The notes under the pieces are model-generated. The model did not search any database and had not been told where the DNA came from. It saw nothing but the letters and a program-made list of their open reading frames with translations. This document shows positions 19,368 to 28,972 of a DNA stretch of 64,000 nt, one piece after another; the first letter of the stretch is position 1, and every line of letters starts with the position of its first letter. A program made the position numbers and the translations under genes. The DNA is from Prorocentrum cordatum (Eukaryota; Sar; Dinophyceae; Prorocentrales; Prorocentraceae): NCBI GenBank assembly GCA_963575745.1, contig CAUYUJ010022059.1, positions 1,135,331-1,199,330 of the forward strand, read 5' to 3'.

Positions 19368-19575
19368 GAAAAGGCCTACAGTTGGCTCCGGGCATCCAAA
19401 ATGTGGCCCGGGAGTTGAGTTTTGGGAACTCGAAGACCACGAAGTGGCCTACAGCTGGCTCCGGGCATCCAAAATGTACGCCGGGAGTAGAGTTCTGGGA
19501 ACTCGAAGACCACGAAGTGGCCTACAGGTGGCTCCGGGCATGCAAGATGTACGCCGGGAATGGAATTCTAGCAGC
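19245..19575 (+). repeat. 73-bp minisatellite, array 1
   Basis: About 4.5 units of GGAACTCGAAGACCACGAAG, TGGCCTACAGTTGGCTCCGG, GCATCCAAAATGTGGCCCGG, GAATGGAGTTCTG. This array has GACCACG where arrays 2 and 3 have GAGCACG. Because 73 is not a multiple of 3, one open frame cycles through three peptide versions, giving a 73-residue pseudo-repeat. The right module of the inverted-repeat element follows. Confidence 0.9.
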
Positions 19576-19720
19576 GCCAAGAGCGATTTTGCGAGGATGT
19601 CCGAAGCGTTTTGGGCTTCGGCGGCAGCCGCCCCGGGTCCCGCCCCGACCCCCCTGTGGAGTCATCTGCTGCTCTCCTTTGACACCACTAGAAACCTATC
19701 AGTCTTCGCTGTTAGGTAAC

Positions 19721-19888
19721 ATAATAAATTCGACCACCCTCCCCCCCGGGATTGAAGACCCCCGGGAACTTATGGGATTCTGACCCAATGTCCATCCTAC
19801 CTGTAAGGTCAAACTTTCCCACCCAAGCCGGTATCCGTTCCCCCCGCCATCCTCTGCAAAACATGCTATGCGCGCGCACTCGCTTATC
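19721..19888. other. Short spacer between two inverted-repeat elements, no gene
   Basis: About 170 bp separates the long copy from the second copy. No repeat or coding signal was recognised. Confidence 0.5.
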
Positions 19889-20049
19889 AATTATCCCGGC
19901 AAAGCAACCTAACAGCGATGTGTAGAAGCATACCTGAAAGCATTCCCCTTAAGATTCAGATGAAAATCCAGTTGTAGAATTCTGCTGTTCTCGCAATCGT
20001 AGTCGCATTCGCGATGACAATCGCAACGGCAACGGCAGTCGCAGTCACA

Positions 20050-20385
20050 GTCACAACCTCAGCCTGCCTCAGCCTCAGCCTCAGCCTGCCTCAGCCTCAG
20101 CCTCAGCCTGCCTCAGCCTCAGCCTGCTTCAGCCTCAGCCTCAGTCTGCCTTCAGCCTCGGCCTCGGCCTCAGCCTGCCTCAGCCTCAGCCTGCATCAGC
20201 CTCAGCCTCAGCCTCAGCCTGCCTCAGCATCAGCCTGCTTCAGCCTCAGCCTCAGCCTGCCTCAGCCTCAGCCTCAGTCTGCTTCAGCCTCAGCCTCAGT
20301 CTGCCTTCAGCCTCGGCCTCAGCCTCAGCCTCAGCCTGCCTCAGCCTCAGCCTGCCTCGGCCGCAGCATCAGCCTGCCTCAGCAT
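20050..20385 (+). repeat. (CAGCCT)n tract in element copy 2
   Basis: Imperfect CAGCCT/CAGCCTG hexamers. In frame they read as Ser-Leu or Pro-Gln runs, which are repeat artefacts. The tract occupies the place filled in the long copy by the 33-bp array and the helicase. Confidence 0.9.
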
Positions 20386-20389
20386 TCGA

Positions 20390-20715
20390 AATGTTGCCCA
20401 GGAATGGAGTTCTGGGAACTAAAAGAACACGAAGTGGCCTACAGGTGGCTCCGGGCATTCAAAATCATGCCCAGGAATGGAGTTCTGGGAACTTGAAGAG
20501 CACGAAGTGGCCTACAGTTGGCTCCGGGCATCCAAAATGTGGCCCGGGAATGGAGTTCTGGGAAATCGAAGAGCACGAAGTGGCCTACAGCTGGCTCCGG
20601 GCATCCAAAATGTGGCCCGGGAATGGAGTTCTGAGAAATCGAAGAGCACGAAGTGGCCTACAGGTGGCTCCGGGCATCCAAAATGTGGCCCGGGAATGGA
20701 GTTCTGGGAGCACCA
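20390..20715 (+). repeat. 73-bp minisatellite, array 2
   Basis: About 4.5 units with GAGCACGAAGTGG, directly after the (CAGCCT)n tract and before the right module of element copy 2. Confidence 0.9.
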
Positions 20716-20851
20716 AAAGCGATTTTGTGAGGATGTCCTAAGTGATTTCGGCTTCGGCGGCAGCCTCCTCGGGTCCCGCCCAGACCCCCCTGAGGAGTCA
20801 TGATGCTTTCTTTTGAAACCACTAGAAACCTATCAGCAAGAGCTGTTAGCT

Positions 20852-21105
20852 AAAAATCGTAAGTTTTCAAGAATAGCTTGCAAACAACGGGACGAAGTGC
20901 ACACGCGCGCGTCGTCGCGCGCGCATGTTGAAATTCTTCAACAACTTTCGGTCTCGGAAGGGTTTCAAAGTCGTGTTTCCCCAGAAACAAACAAAAACAC
21001 ATGGTTTCGCAACGCTGATTTTCTAATGAAAACTACGCGCGCGCTCTTGCGAAATCTTAAGAATACCATGGGTTTTGCCTCCTTGGAGCGTCTTGGGGCG
21101 ATAGG
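20852..21105. other. Unrecognised sequence, no gene
   Basis: Unique, with a CGCGCG-rich stretch near 20,902-20,928. It separates element copy 2 from the next CTTGGG array. No coding signal was seen. Confidence 0.4.
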
Positions 21106-21109
21106 CTCG

Positions 21110-21440
21110 ACTTTTCGGGTTCGTGGTCCCCCTCTTGGGGCCGTATTAGGGGCCCTCCTGGGCCGTCTTGGGCGCCTTTTGGGCAATCTGGGGGCCCTCT
21201 TGGGCCGTTTTGGGCGCCTCTTGGGGGCCTCTTGGGCCGTCGTGGGGCGGTCTTGGGCGCCTTTTGGGCCGTCGTCAACGCCGTGAAAAGCAAAAAAGCA
21301 ACATGTGCAAAAAAAATGCACGTTTTCCCATGGACAATCGAGGATGTTGGCCTCTCGGGGCCCTCTTGGGACGCCCCTTGGGCGCCTCTTGGGGGCCTCT
21401 TGGGCCGTCTTGGGCGGTCTGGGGCTCTCTTGGAGTGCTT
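21110..21440 (-). repeat. CTTGGG-orientation array around a core
   Basis: Inverse-orientation CAAGAGG-type units (CTCTTGGGCCGTC) in two blocks, 21,110-21,275 and 21,355-21,440. The core between them reads GTCAACGCCGTGAAAAGC, an A-rich stretch and CACGTTTTCCCATGGACAAT. Confidence 0.85.
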
Positions 21441-21615
21441 TTGGATTGTGTTTGGAGGGAAATCCGAAAAACATGCAAAAACCCTAAGGAAAACCCCCCA
21501 AACTGCCATTCACACTCATTCGTCCGGGCTACCCACCCCCCCTGGAACCCCCCCTTTAGGGCTTCGCCCACACCAAAACGTCATCACTCGTACCTCGCTC
21601 TTTCCGTTACCTGGG
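21441..21615. repeat. Dispersed tail segment of the CTTGGG family (pairs with 24,500-24,665)
   Basis: About 170 bp after the array matches 24,500-24,665 with scattered changes: AAAAACATGC, GGAAAACCCCC, CCCCCTGGAAC, GGCTTCGCCCA and the strongly conserved ACGTCATCACTCGTACCTCG, then CTCTTTCCGTTA. The matching order shows that the array, core and this tail belong to one repeat family. Confidence 0.7.
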
Positions 21616-21734
21616 CCGGACACAGAAACTTGAAGAGCGCTTCAGACATAGAAACCGCAATTTCTCGCAGCACCGTTCGTACCAGGAGCCTTGGCGTCGA
21701 GTCGCCGAAAAATCGTTCCAATACTCCCAACATG

Positions 21735-22960
21735 GCCCCAAAAGCCTCCGAGACGCCCCGCGATGCCTCCCAAGAGGGCCCCATTGATTTCCCTTAGGTT
21801 ATTGAGCGATTTTGGCGTTCTCGCCTTTTCTTCTTTTTTTTCCACAATCCAAGACGGCCCAAGAGGCCCCCAAGACGGCCCACGAGGCCTGCAAGAGGGC
21901 CCCAAGACTGCCGAAGAGCGCCCGAAGACAGCTCAAGAGGCGCTTAAGATGGCCCAAGAAAGCACCAAGACGGATCCCAACAGTCATCCGGCAGGCTTCA
22001 GAACCACAACCCAGGCAAGGTGGCGGGATGGGCCGAAGGCCATTCGACCTGGCCCAGCACAGAAACGGAAAGAGCGCTGCAGCAACAGATACCGAAATTA
22101 CTCACACCACCGTTCGTACCGGGAGCCTTGGCGTTGAGAGCTTGTTACGTCACCCCTCGCTCTTGGGAGACTTGGTGTTCAGAGCTTGTTGCGTTGCCGC
22201 CCGTTCCTGAGCCTTGGCTGGGCCTTGGTGTCAGGAACTTGTTACGTCACCGCTCTCTGCTGGGAACATTGGTCTTATCAGCTTGTTGACGTCACCATTC
22301 GCTCTTGGGAGCCTTGGTGTGAAGAGATTTTTGCGATACCGATCGCTCTTTATTTGGCGTCTCTGGGCCTTCTTGGGAGTCCCATTGCGGCCCTTTTGGA
22401 GCCTTTTTGGGGGCATCTTGGGAACCTCTTGGGGGCCTCTTGGGGCTTCTTGGGGGGCTCTTGGGGCCTCCTGGGAGCTTCTTGGGGCGAAAGGCTAGAC
22501 TTTTCGGTTCGTGGTCCCCCTCTTGGGGCCGTCTTGGGGCCCTCTTGGGCCGCCTTGGGCGCCTCTTGGGCCGTCTTGGCGCCCTCTTGGGCCGTTTTGG
22601 GGGCCTCTTGGGAGCCTCTTAGGCCGTCTTGGGGCGGTCTTGGGGGCCTCTTGGACCGTCTTCAACGCCGTGAAAGCTGAAAGGCCGTGCGTGCTTAAAA
22701 TGTACCTTTTCCATTGGAAATCTATGATTTTGGCCTCCTGGTGGCCTCTTGGGACGCCTCTTGGGGGCCTCTTGGGGCTTCTTGGGGGGCTCTTGGGGCC
22801 TCCTGGGAGCTTCTTGGGGCGAAAGGCTAGACTGTTCGGTTCGTGGTCCCCCTCTTGGGGCCGTCTTGGGGCTCTCTTCGGCCGTTTTGGAAGCCTCTTG
22901 GGAGCCTCTTGGGCCGTTTTGGGGCCGTCTTGGGAGCCTCTTGGGCCGTCGTCAACGCCG
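21735..22960. mobile_element. Foldback-like repeat: CAAGAGG arm, hinge, CTTGGG arm
   Basis: A plus-orientation arm (21,735-21,990, with a core near 21,790-21,850) is followed by a hinge and then by the same short units inverted (22,360-22,670 and 22,735-22,960, with a core near 22,675-22,735). The hinge starts with ACCACAACCCAGGCAAGG (22,003) and contains five ~44-bp units. Long inverted arms built of short tandem repeats around a unique middle are the layout of foldback elements such as Drosophila FB. Mobility is not proven here. The locus at 51.2-52.8 kb has the same order and a related hinge. Confidence 0.5.
22115..22345 (+). repeat. Five ~44-bp units in the hinge, with TACGTCAC
   Basis: Each unit runs roughly GGGAGCCTTGGTGTCAGGA, ACTTGTTACGTCACC, GCTCGCTCTT. 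The block recurs at about 95% identity at 53,150-53,385, and a decayed copy lies at 51,985-52,100. TGACGTAA/TACGTCAC cores are frequent but there is no evidence that they are regulatory sites. Confidence 0.75.
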
Positions 22961-23159
22961 TGAAAGCCGCTCTTTCCGCATATACTAAAATATACGTTTC
23001 CCTTAGGAAAATTATCCCAGCAAAGCAACCTAACAGCGATGTGTAGAAGCATATATGGAAGCATTCCCCTTAAGATTCAGATGAGAATCCAGTTGTAGAG
23101 TTCTGCTGTTCTCGCAGTCGCAGTCGCAGTCGTGATGACAGTCGCAGTGGCAGCGGCAG

Positions 23160-23820
23160 TCGCAGTCACAGCCTCAGCCTGCCTCAGTATCAGCCTGCCT
23201 CAGCCTCAGCCTCAGCCTGCCTCAGCCTCAGCCTCAGCCTGCTTCAGCCTCATCAGCCTCAGTCTGCCTCAGCCTCAGCCTCAGCCTCTCAGCCTGCCTC
23301 AGCCTCAGCCTCAGCCTCAGCCTCAGCCTCAGCCTCAGCCTCAGCCTGCCTCAGCCTCAGCCTCAGCCTCAGCCTCAGCCTCAGCCTCAGCCTCAGCCTG
23401 CTGCCTCAGCCTCAGCCTCAGCCTCAGCCTCAGCCTCAGCCTCGGCCTCAGCCTCAGCCTCAGCCTCAGCCTCAGCCTGCCTCAGCCTCATCAGCCTCAG
23501 CCTCAGCCTCAGCCTGCCTCAGCCTCAGCCTCAGCCTGCCTCAGCCTCAGCCTCAGCCTCAGCCTCAGCCTCAGCCTCCTCAGCCTCAGCCTGCCTCAGC
23601 CTGCCTCAGCCTCAGTGCCTCAGCCTCAGCCTCAGCCTCAGCCTGCCTCAGCATCAGCCTGCCTCAGCCTCAGCCTCAGCCTCAGCCTGCCTCAGCCTCA
23701 GCCTGCCTCAGCGTCTGCCTCAGCCTGCCTTCAGCCTCGGCCTCAGCCTCAGCCTGCCTCAGCCTCATCAGCCTCAGCCTGCCTGCCTCAGCCTCAGCCT
23801 CAGCATCAGCATCACCATTC
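23160..23820 (+). repeat. (CAGCCT)n tract in element copy 3
   Basis: CAGCCT/CAGCCTG hexamers over about 660 bp, twice as long as in copy 2. The open frames it produces are artefacts. Confidence 0.92.
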
Positions 23821-23839
23821 TCAGCCTCTGCATCAGCAT

Positions 23840-24245
23840 CAAAATGTGGCCCGGGAATGGAGTTCTGGGAACTCGAAGAGCACGAAGTGGCCTACAGTTG
23901 GCTCCGGGCATTCAAAATGTGGCCCGGGAATGGAGTTCTGGGAACTCGAAGAGCACGAAGTGGCCTACAGTTGGCTCCGGGCATTCAAAATGTGGCCCGG
24001 GAATGGAGTTCTGGGAACTCGAAGAGCACGAAGTGGCCTACAGTTGGCTCCGGGCATTCAAAATGTGGCCCGGGAATGGAGTTCTGGGAAGTCGAAGAGC
24101 ACGAAGTGGCCTACAGTTGGCTCCGGGCATCCAAAATGTGGCCCGGGAATGGAGTTCTGGGAAGTCGAAGAGCACGAAGTGGCCTACAGTTGGCTCCGGG
24201 CATTCAGAATGTGGCCCGGGAATGGAGTTCTGGGAGGTCGAAGAG
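23840..24245 (+). repeat. 73-bp minisatellite, array 3
   Basis: About 5.6 units, nearly identical to each other, with exact 73-bp spacing (for example 23,881 to 23,954). It directly precedes the right module of copy 3. Confidence 0.95.
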
Positions 24246-24392
24246 CACTAAGTGTGTGACTGTTTGCGAAAAGCGCATTCGGACACGAGTTCGGACACAG
24301 CTCCCCGGGTCCCGCCCCGACCCCCCTGTGGAGTCATCTGCTGCTCTCTTTTGACACCACTAGAAACCTATCAGCAAAAGCTGTTAGGTAAT

Positions 24393-24670
24393 CGATGGTT
24401 TTGGCCTCTTGGGACCCTCTTGGGGCGCCCCTTGAGCGCCTCTTGGGGGCCTCTTTCTTGGGCCGTCTTGGGCGGTCTTGGACTCTCTTGGAGCGCTCTT
24501 GGGCCGTCTTTGGGGGGAACCCAAAAACATGCCCAAACCCTCAGGAAAACCCCCGAAACGGCCATCAAACCCATCCGCTCGCGCTACCCCCCCCCCTGGA
24601 ACCTTTCTTAGGGGCTTCGCCCAAAACACAACGTCATCACTCGTACCTCGCTCTTTCCGTTATGTACACG
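24393..24670 (-). repeat. CTTGGG array and tail segment, continuation of the interrupted repeat
   Basis: TTTTGGCCTCTTGGG units (24,398-24,515) are followed by the tail segment that also occurs at 21,441-21,615. This is the right half of the repeat copy split by element copy 3. Confidence 0.75.
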
Positions 24671-24695
24671 CTCTCCTGACCCAGGCCAGAAGGGT

Positions 24696-25103
24696 CTACA
24701 CATCATATCGGGGCCCAGGATGGCCATAGCGAGGCATGCGGAACGCCGACGATGTATGCTTGCGTTGTTGCTTGGTCTTCGGAGATCGACCGTCGTCGGA
24801 GAAGCCCAGCTCCTCCGGCGTCTGGCGCTCCCCTCGAGAGGGAGAAAAACCGCTGCTGTGCGAAGGCGAGAGATCGGCCACGTCGCGCGTCACCGCGCTG
24901 AAGCCGTACACCTGGGCGGACGCCAACAATCTAGACCGCCCTCGTGCAGTAAACAACAAAACTCTGAAGGGTACTATTTCGCGGTTTTCGCCCTCTGGGG
25001 GCCTTGTGCTGAGACCCAAGGCCATGAAATAACAACTCAGCATAAAAATATGGTCCTGGGAAGGGGTCGAGACTTCCAGGGGGCCGCGATGTGAAAATAT
25101 CAC
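24696..25103 (-). CDS. Hypothetical coding-like frame
   Basis: A 135-codon frame of ordinary composition (for example VYGFSAVTRDVADLSPSH and FSDDGRSPKTKQQRKH). The frame opens without ATG; the first in-frame ATG is about 20 codons in. No domain was recognised. It may be an exon or chance. It does not overlap a simple repeat. Confidence 0.2.
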   Translation of the reverse strand: MIFSHRGPLEVSTPSQDHIFMLSCYFMALGLSTRPPEGENREIVPFRVLLFTARGRSRLLASAQVYGFSAVTRDVADLSPSHSSGFSPSRGERQTPEELGFSDDGRSPKTKQQRKHTSSAFRMPRYGHPGPRYDV

Positions 25104-27049
25104 GAAGTCGGGTGTTTTGGTCTACATCTGCTCTGGTCCTGGGCCCATCTTGGGCTCAGGATCCCCGTCTACACTATCCTGGTGTGGCCGAGCATGCCTA
25201 CACAGTGGATCCTGTGCTCAACATCGGCCTGGCCATGATCGGTGCTGGTGTGCAAATGCTGGCCCCCGAAACACCGGGGTGCCGACGAACGCGAGGCTGG
25301 AAACGATAACCGGACGCGTCATCGCGACCATCTCTTGCGGCCGTGGAGGGCCGATCGGACCTCTGGTGTCAGGGTGTATGGAAGCAGAAAGCGGGGAGTG
25401 TGGAGGCCGCGGGGAATACACCGCGGATTATTGAACCAAGATGGCTCGGTACGATCCCTCATCTCGAGGCCCAGACTGCCGACGCCGTGTCTGGTTCACA
25501 ACGCGGACCCTGGGAGGTCTCGAACCCCTTCCCTGGACTGGACTTTTCTAACTGTCCTCGACCCCTGCTCCAGAAATCGAAAACCTTCCGTCGGATCTTT
25601 TTCACGACGACCTACGGAAAGAACAGAGTGGCAGAAGAGGGGATGCACCACCTGCTGCCTCTCCTCCCATCACCTTCTCCTCTTCTCCTTGCATTCTCTG
25701 GGGCGGCTCCTGGGCCTGATGCGGCTCTCTCCGTCGAGCCTTTGGGGCACCTCGTCTCCTCTCACCTGTGATCGGCAACGCCTTCCAAGCCAGGTGTCGT
25801 CAAGTGGCGGACGAGCGAGGGGCCTGCCGTGCACAACGAGCGTGGCCGAGCGCGACGCATCATCGGACCAAGGCGCGACGGCCGCAAAAAATCAGGCGGG
25901 GGCGCGTCACTAGCCGAGCTGCCGGCCGACCGACCTCTGGATGCTCGGACTGCCACCGCGGCCGACCAGGCCTGGAGGCGCGCCTCTCGACCAAGGGGTC
26001 TCCATGCAGGTCCCCAGACCTCCACAATGCTCGAGCAAAACAGAAGGCCCACCAACCTTTTCTGCCTGTCCCTGGGCGCCGCTCCTGGGCTCAGGACCTG
26101 TTGGAAAACGGCTCGGGATGGAAACCACCCTCGGTCCAGGGGGCGCATGGAGGAGAAGTCGAGGCCGTCCTCGGCGACAGCACAACACGCTACGTACGGC
26201 TTCCTATGCGCTCCTCTAGCCATTGCCGCCCAGAGAGCTGCACTGGCACGGTGGCGAGGCCTGCCGCAAGCAGCTGGGTAACCGCATGCCCGTGATGATA
26301 AACATCCATCCTCAACCCCCGAGTCAGGATAGTCCATGGGATACTTATACTTGATCGGCGGGCAGAGCGGCGAGGCCGAGCTTGATTACCACCAGGGAAA
26401 ATACGAGTCGTACATTGAATCATCCGACCACGAGTATCCTTTGATAGAATCCTCCGCATTCTTTGTTACCGTCATCATCAGCACTCTTTTCGGGGGCGCG
26501 CAAGCATGGATTAGCGATCCATGGATGTGGCGCGCGGTCGCCAAATCCGTGGATCGGGGGAGGGGCCCTCCCCAAAATGCGGCCGGTGCCGCCTCGTTCG
26601 GCGGCGGGAATTCGCCATCTCCCATGGAAACGGGGGATCCATGTTTGCGGTCGACTGATCCTTGCTGTCATCGAAGACGCCGACCAAGCAGTTCAGCCTT
26701 TCGAGACCGTGGGGCCCGGGCGGCCCCAGCCCCGCGGCGACGCCGAGCTCGCACAAGAAGCTGCGCTCGTCGCCGTACGAGGGCACAGCTGCTGCGACGA
26801 GCTTTTGCAAGGAGCTCGAGGAGGAGAGGCTCGAAGCAAAGAAGGTCGAGCAGGCGAGCAGGCATCCTCTTCTCCCCTCCTGTGCTTCTCCCGCCCCCCT
26901 GCCCTCCTGCCCTCTCTTCCTCCCCCCCGGGCACCCGAATCTTTTATCCCCTGGCTTGTCATCCAACGAGAACCCCAACCATGATAAACCTTTTTGGGTT
27001 GTAAGTCGGAATCGAATAGGTTTGAAACTTTGACCTTGTCGGGAACTGG
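25104..27049. other. No recognisable gene or repeat array
   Basis: High-GC unique sequence. Open frames exist on both strands (for example 26,337-25,762 minus and 25,768-26,295 plus), but they mirror one another and none has a recognised motif. A copy of a ~35-bp dispersed motif (CACTGGCACGGTGGCG) lies at about 26,238-26,273. Confidence 0.4.
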
Positions 27050-27150
27050 AATCCCCCCGCCTCCCCCCACCCCCACCTCCCTCCCTCCCTCCCCTTATCT
27101 CCCTCCCTCCCTCCCTTCCTCTCCCTCCCCTCCCCTCCCTTTTCGCAGGT
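27050..27150. repeat. (CCCT)n pyrimidine microsatellite
   Basis: CCCTCCCT runs with interruptions; all purines fall on the minus strand. Confidence 0.9.
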
Positions 27151-27477
27151 TTTTCGCCCCTCCCACCCAGCCAGGGAAGCCCCGCCAGAGCGTGTGGGGT
27201 GTCTCTATACGATACTATTTCTCAGGTTCCGTGCTCGTCGCACCCCATGCAGGGAAGGCCCCGCCAGAACCAAGAGCGAGGATGATTTCTCAGGCTTCGT
27301 GCTCCTACATACGTGCACCGTACATGCCTACATGCGACTTGCCGGGAAAACCTTTTACTATCCCCCGGGGCCCCGAACTTTATTTTCCCCACGATGTCCG
27401 GCACAGGGTTATGAAAGAACCTCTGGGCCCTTGATCGTGCGCGCGCGAGCGCCGACAGCCTGTTGATCCTCTGCTCC

Positions 27478-27800
27478 TCCTGCCGCCGCCGCTGCCCCAG
27501 GCGGTCGTCCATGCCGCCGTCCACGCCGCTGCCGCTGTTGCCGCCGTCGCCGTTGCCGCCGCCGTCGATATCACCGTCTTGCTGTAGGCGTCGCCGCCGC
27601 CGTCGGCGGCGTCGGCGTCGATGTCCATGTCGCCGACAGCGGCAGCGGCTGCGGCCGCCGCCGCATAGCGGCGGCCGGGCGGCGGCCTCGCCAGCGGGGC
27701 CTCCCTTCGAGCAGACGGCGAAGTCCGACGACGGCGGCGACGCCGCGGACGACGGCGACTGCGACGGCGGCGACATCGCCGACGAGAACGACGACGACTG
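27478..27800. repeat. GCC/GACGGC trinucleotide-rich tract
   Basis: Imperfect CCG, CGTCGC and GACGGC units. Ala/Arg/Asp-rich reading frames here are low-complexity artefacts. Confidence 0.75.
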
Positions 27801-28665
27801 GCGACGGCGGGCTCGCGAACGGGGATCCAGACGGCGAATTCCGGCGACGAGGAAGACCCAATGATTGTTCCACAGCGTGGGCCCCCTGAGGTCTCCTTCC
27901 CCGGGGCGGGGCTTCTAGCCCGAGTGGTCTTCTGACGGCCCCAGGCCCTTTGCGAAGGCCCCCGGAGGCCGAAACCTGTTCAATGCCTTCCTTCGTGTCC
28001 CGCGTCGTTACGCTTTGACCTGGAGATCCGACGTTGCGAGAACGAAACAATGTTACCCTCTTGAAGAATCATGACGAGAACCCCAGACCCTCATCCTGCT
28101 GCGGCACATTCGCAACCATTTCGATCTGTAATGGCCCCAGGGCCCGAAGTCCGGCGAAACCGCCCGTCGCGAACAAATGCCGCGCCCGGGTCTCAGGGTT
28201 TCACGGCGCGGCACCGGCGTCCGCGGGAGGCGGGCGGCTGGCGGCCGTCTGGCCTAGTGAACGGGGCCCCCTTCGGGCATACGGCGAAGTCGCGCGCGAG
28301 CAACTCCTAGGCAGGTGGGCGACGCCCGGCCAGGCCGCGAGCACTCCAGGGGACGCGCAGCGAAAAAACATGCCATCGGAGGTTCCCAGATGCGAACGGC
28401 AACGTCAAGGGGAGACCAGCTGGAAGGGGGGAACACCGTGCTCGAATCAGCGATACGTCGCGGATAGATCTGCGATGGGGCCCCTTTCGCCGCTCAATGT
28501 GCGATTGCGGGTCGATGCGGTCCCCTCTGAGCACATCCCCCCTGAGATGGGCGGGGGGAACCCATCGGATCGACCATCCCTCGAGAGGGATGTCGAAGCC
28601 AATGCGTCTCCGAGGCTAAGGACTACGGCTCTCCCAGTTGCAGCTGGTCTGAAAGCGAAGAAGAG
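27801..28665. other. No recognisable gene
   Basis: GC-rich, apparently unique sequence. No domain or repeat was recognised on either strand. Confidence 0.4.
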
Positions 28666-28816
<151 letters not shown>

Positions 28817-28871
28817 GTGAATGGTGGGAGGCTGAGGGCAGGGGTAGGATCATCCCCTCCCCTCCCGACGA

Positions 28872-28972
28872 GGGCAAAGCCTCGTCCTCTTCTTCGTCTC
28901 CTCCTCCCCCTCCTCCTCCTTCCTCCTCTTCTTCTCCCCCTTCTCCACCTCCCCCTCCCTCTCCCCCAAGTC
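28872..28972. repeat. (TCC)n polypyrimidine tract
   Basis: TCCTCCTCC with CTTCTT interruptions. Confidence 0.9.

Larger units (their letters stand above)
15330..19717. mobile_element. Inverted-repeat element, long copy containing a Pif1-like helicase
   Basis: The left end (TATCGCGGCAAAGCA, then ACCTAACAGC at 15,345-15,354) and right end (GCTGTTAGGT at 19,708-19,717) are shared with the copies at 19,892-20,851 and 23,013-24,389. ACCTAACAGC and GCTGTTAGGT are perfect 10-bp inverted repeats, subterminal on the left and terminal on the right. A 3-bp AAC lies immediately outside both ends (15,327-15,329 and 19,718-19,720), as expected of a target-site duplication. Inside are a left module shared with the other copies, a 33-bp array, the helicase gene on the minus strand, a 73-bp array and a conserved ~120-bp right module (CCACTAGAAACCTATCAG). 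No recognisable transposase was seen. The helicase may be the element's own gene or captured cargo. Confidence 0.65.
19892..20851. mobile_element. Inverted-repeat element, short copy 2 (non-autonomous)
   Basis: Left end TATCCCGGCAAAGCA with ACCTAACAGC at 19,907-19,916; right end GCTGTTAGCT at 20,842-20,851 (one mismatch to the inverted partner). It shares the left module, a (CAGCCT)n tract, a 73-bp array and the CCACTAGAAACCTATCAG right module with the other copies, but no helicase. Flanks are AAT on the left and AAA on the right, so its target-site duplication is imperfect or lost. The 960-bp size and absence of genes fit a non-autonomous copy. Confidence 0.65.
23013..24389. mobile_element. 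Inverted-repeat element, copy 3, inserted in a CTTGGG-family core
   Basis: Left end TATCCCAGCAAAGCA with ACCTAACAGC at 23,028-23,037; right end GCTGTTAGGT at 24,380-24,389. AAT lies just outside each end (23,010-23,012 and 24,390-24,392). Removing the element and one AAT joins TTTCCCTTAGGAAA to AATCGATGGTTTTGGCCTC, which matches intact cores at about 22,706 and 52,570. This identifies the pre-insertion site and supports real transposition with a 3-bp duplication. The interior has the left module, a (CAGCCT)n tract, a 73-bp array and the right module, with no gene. Confidence 0.75.

Noticed and set aside
19245-24245. 73-bp repeats or any other array as a CRISPR
   Set aside because: Units are directly adjacent with no spacers, and the genome is eukaryotic.
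23132-24259. 375-codon frame joining (CAGCCT)n and 73-bp repeats
   Set aside because: The Ser/Leu/Pro/Gln part is a hexamer tract, and the rest cycles through the three phases of a 73-bp unit shared by three element copies.
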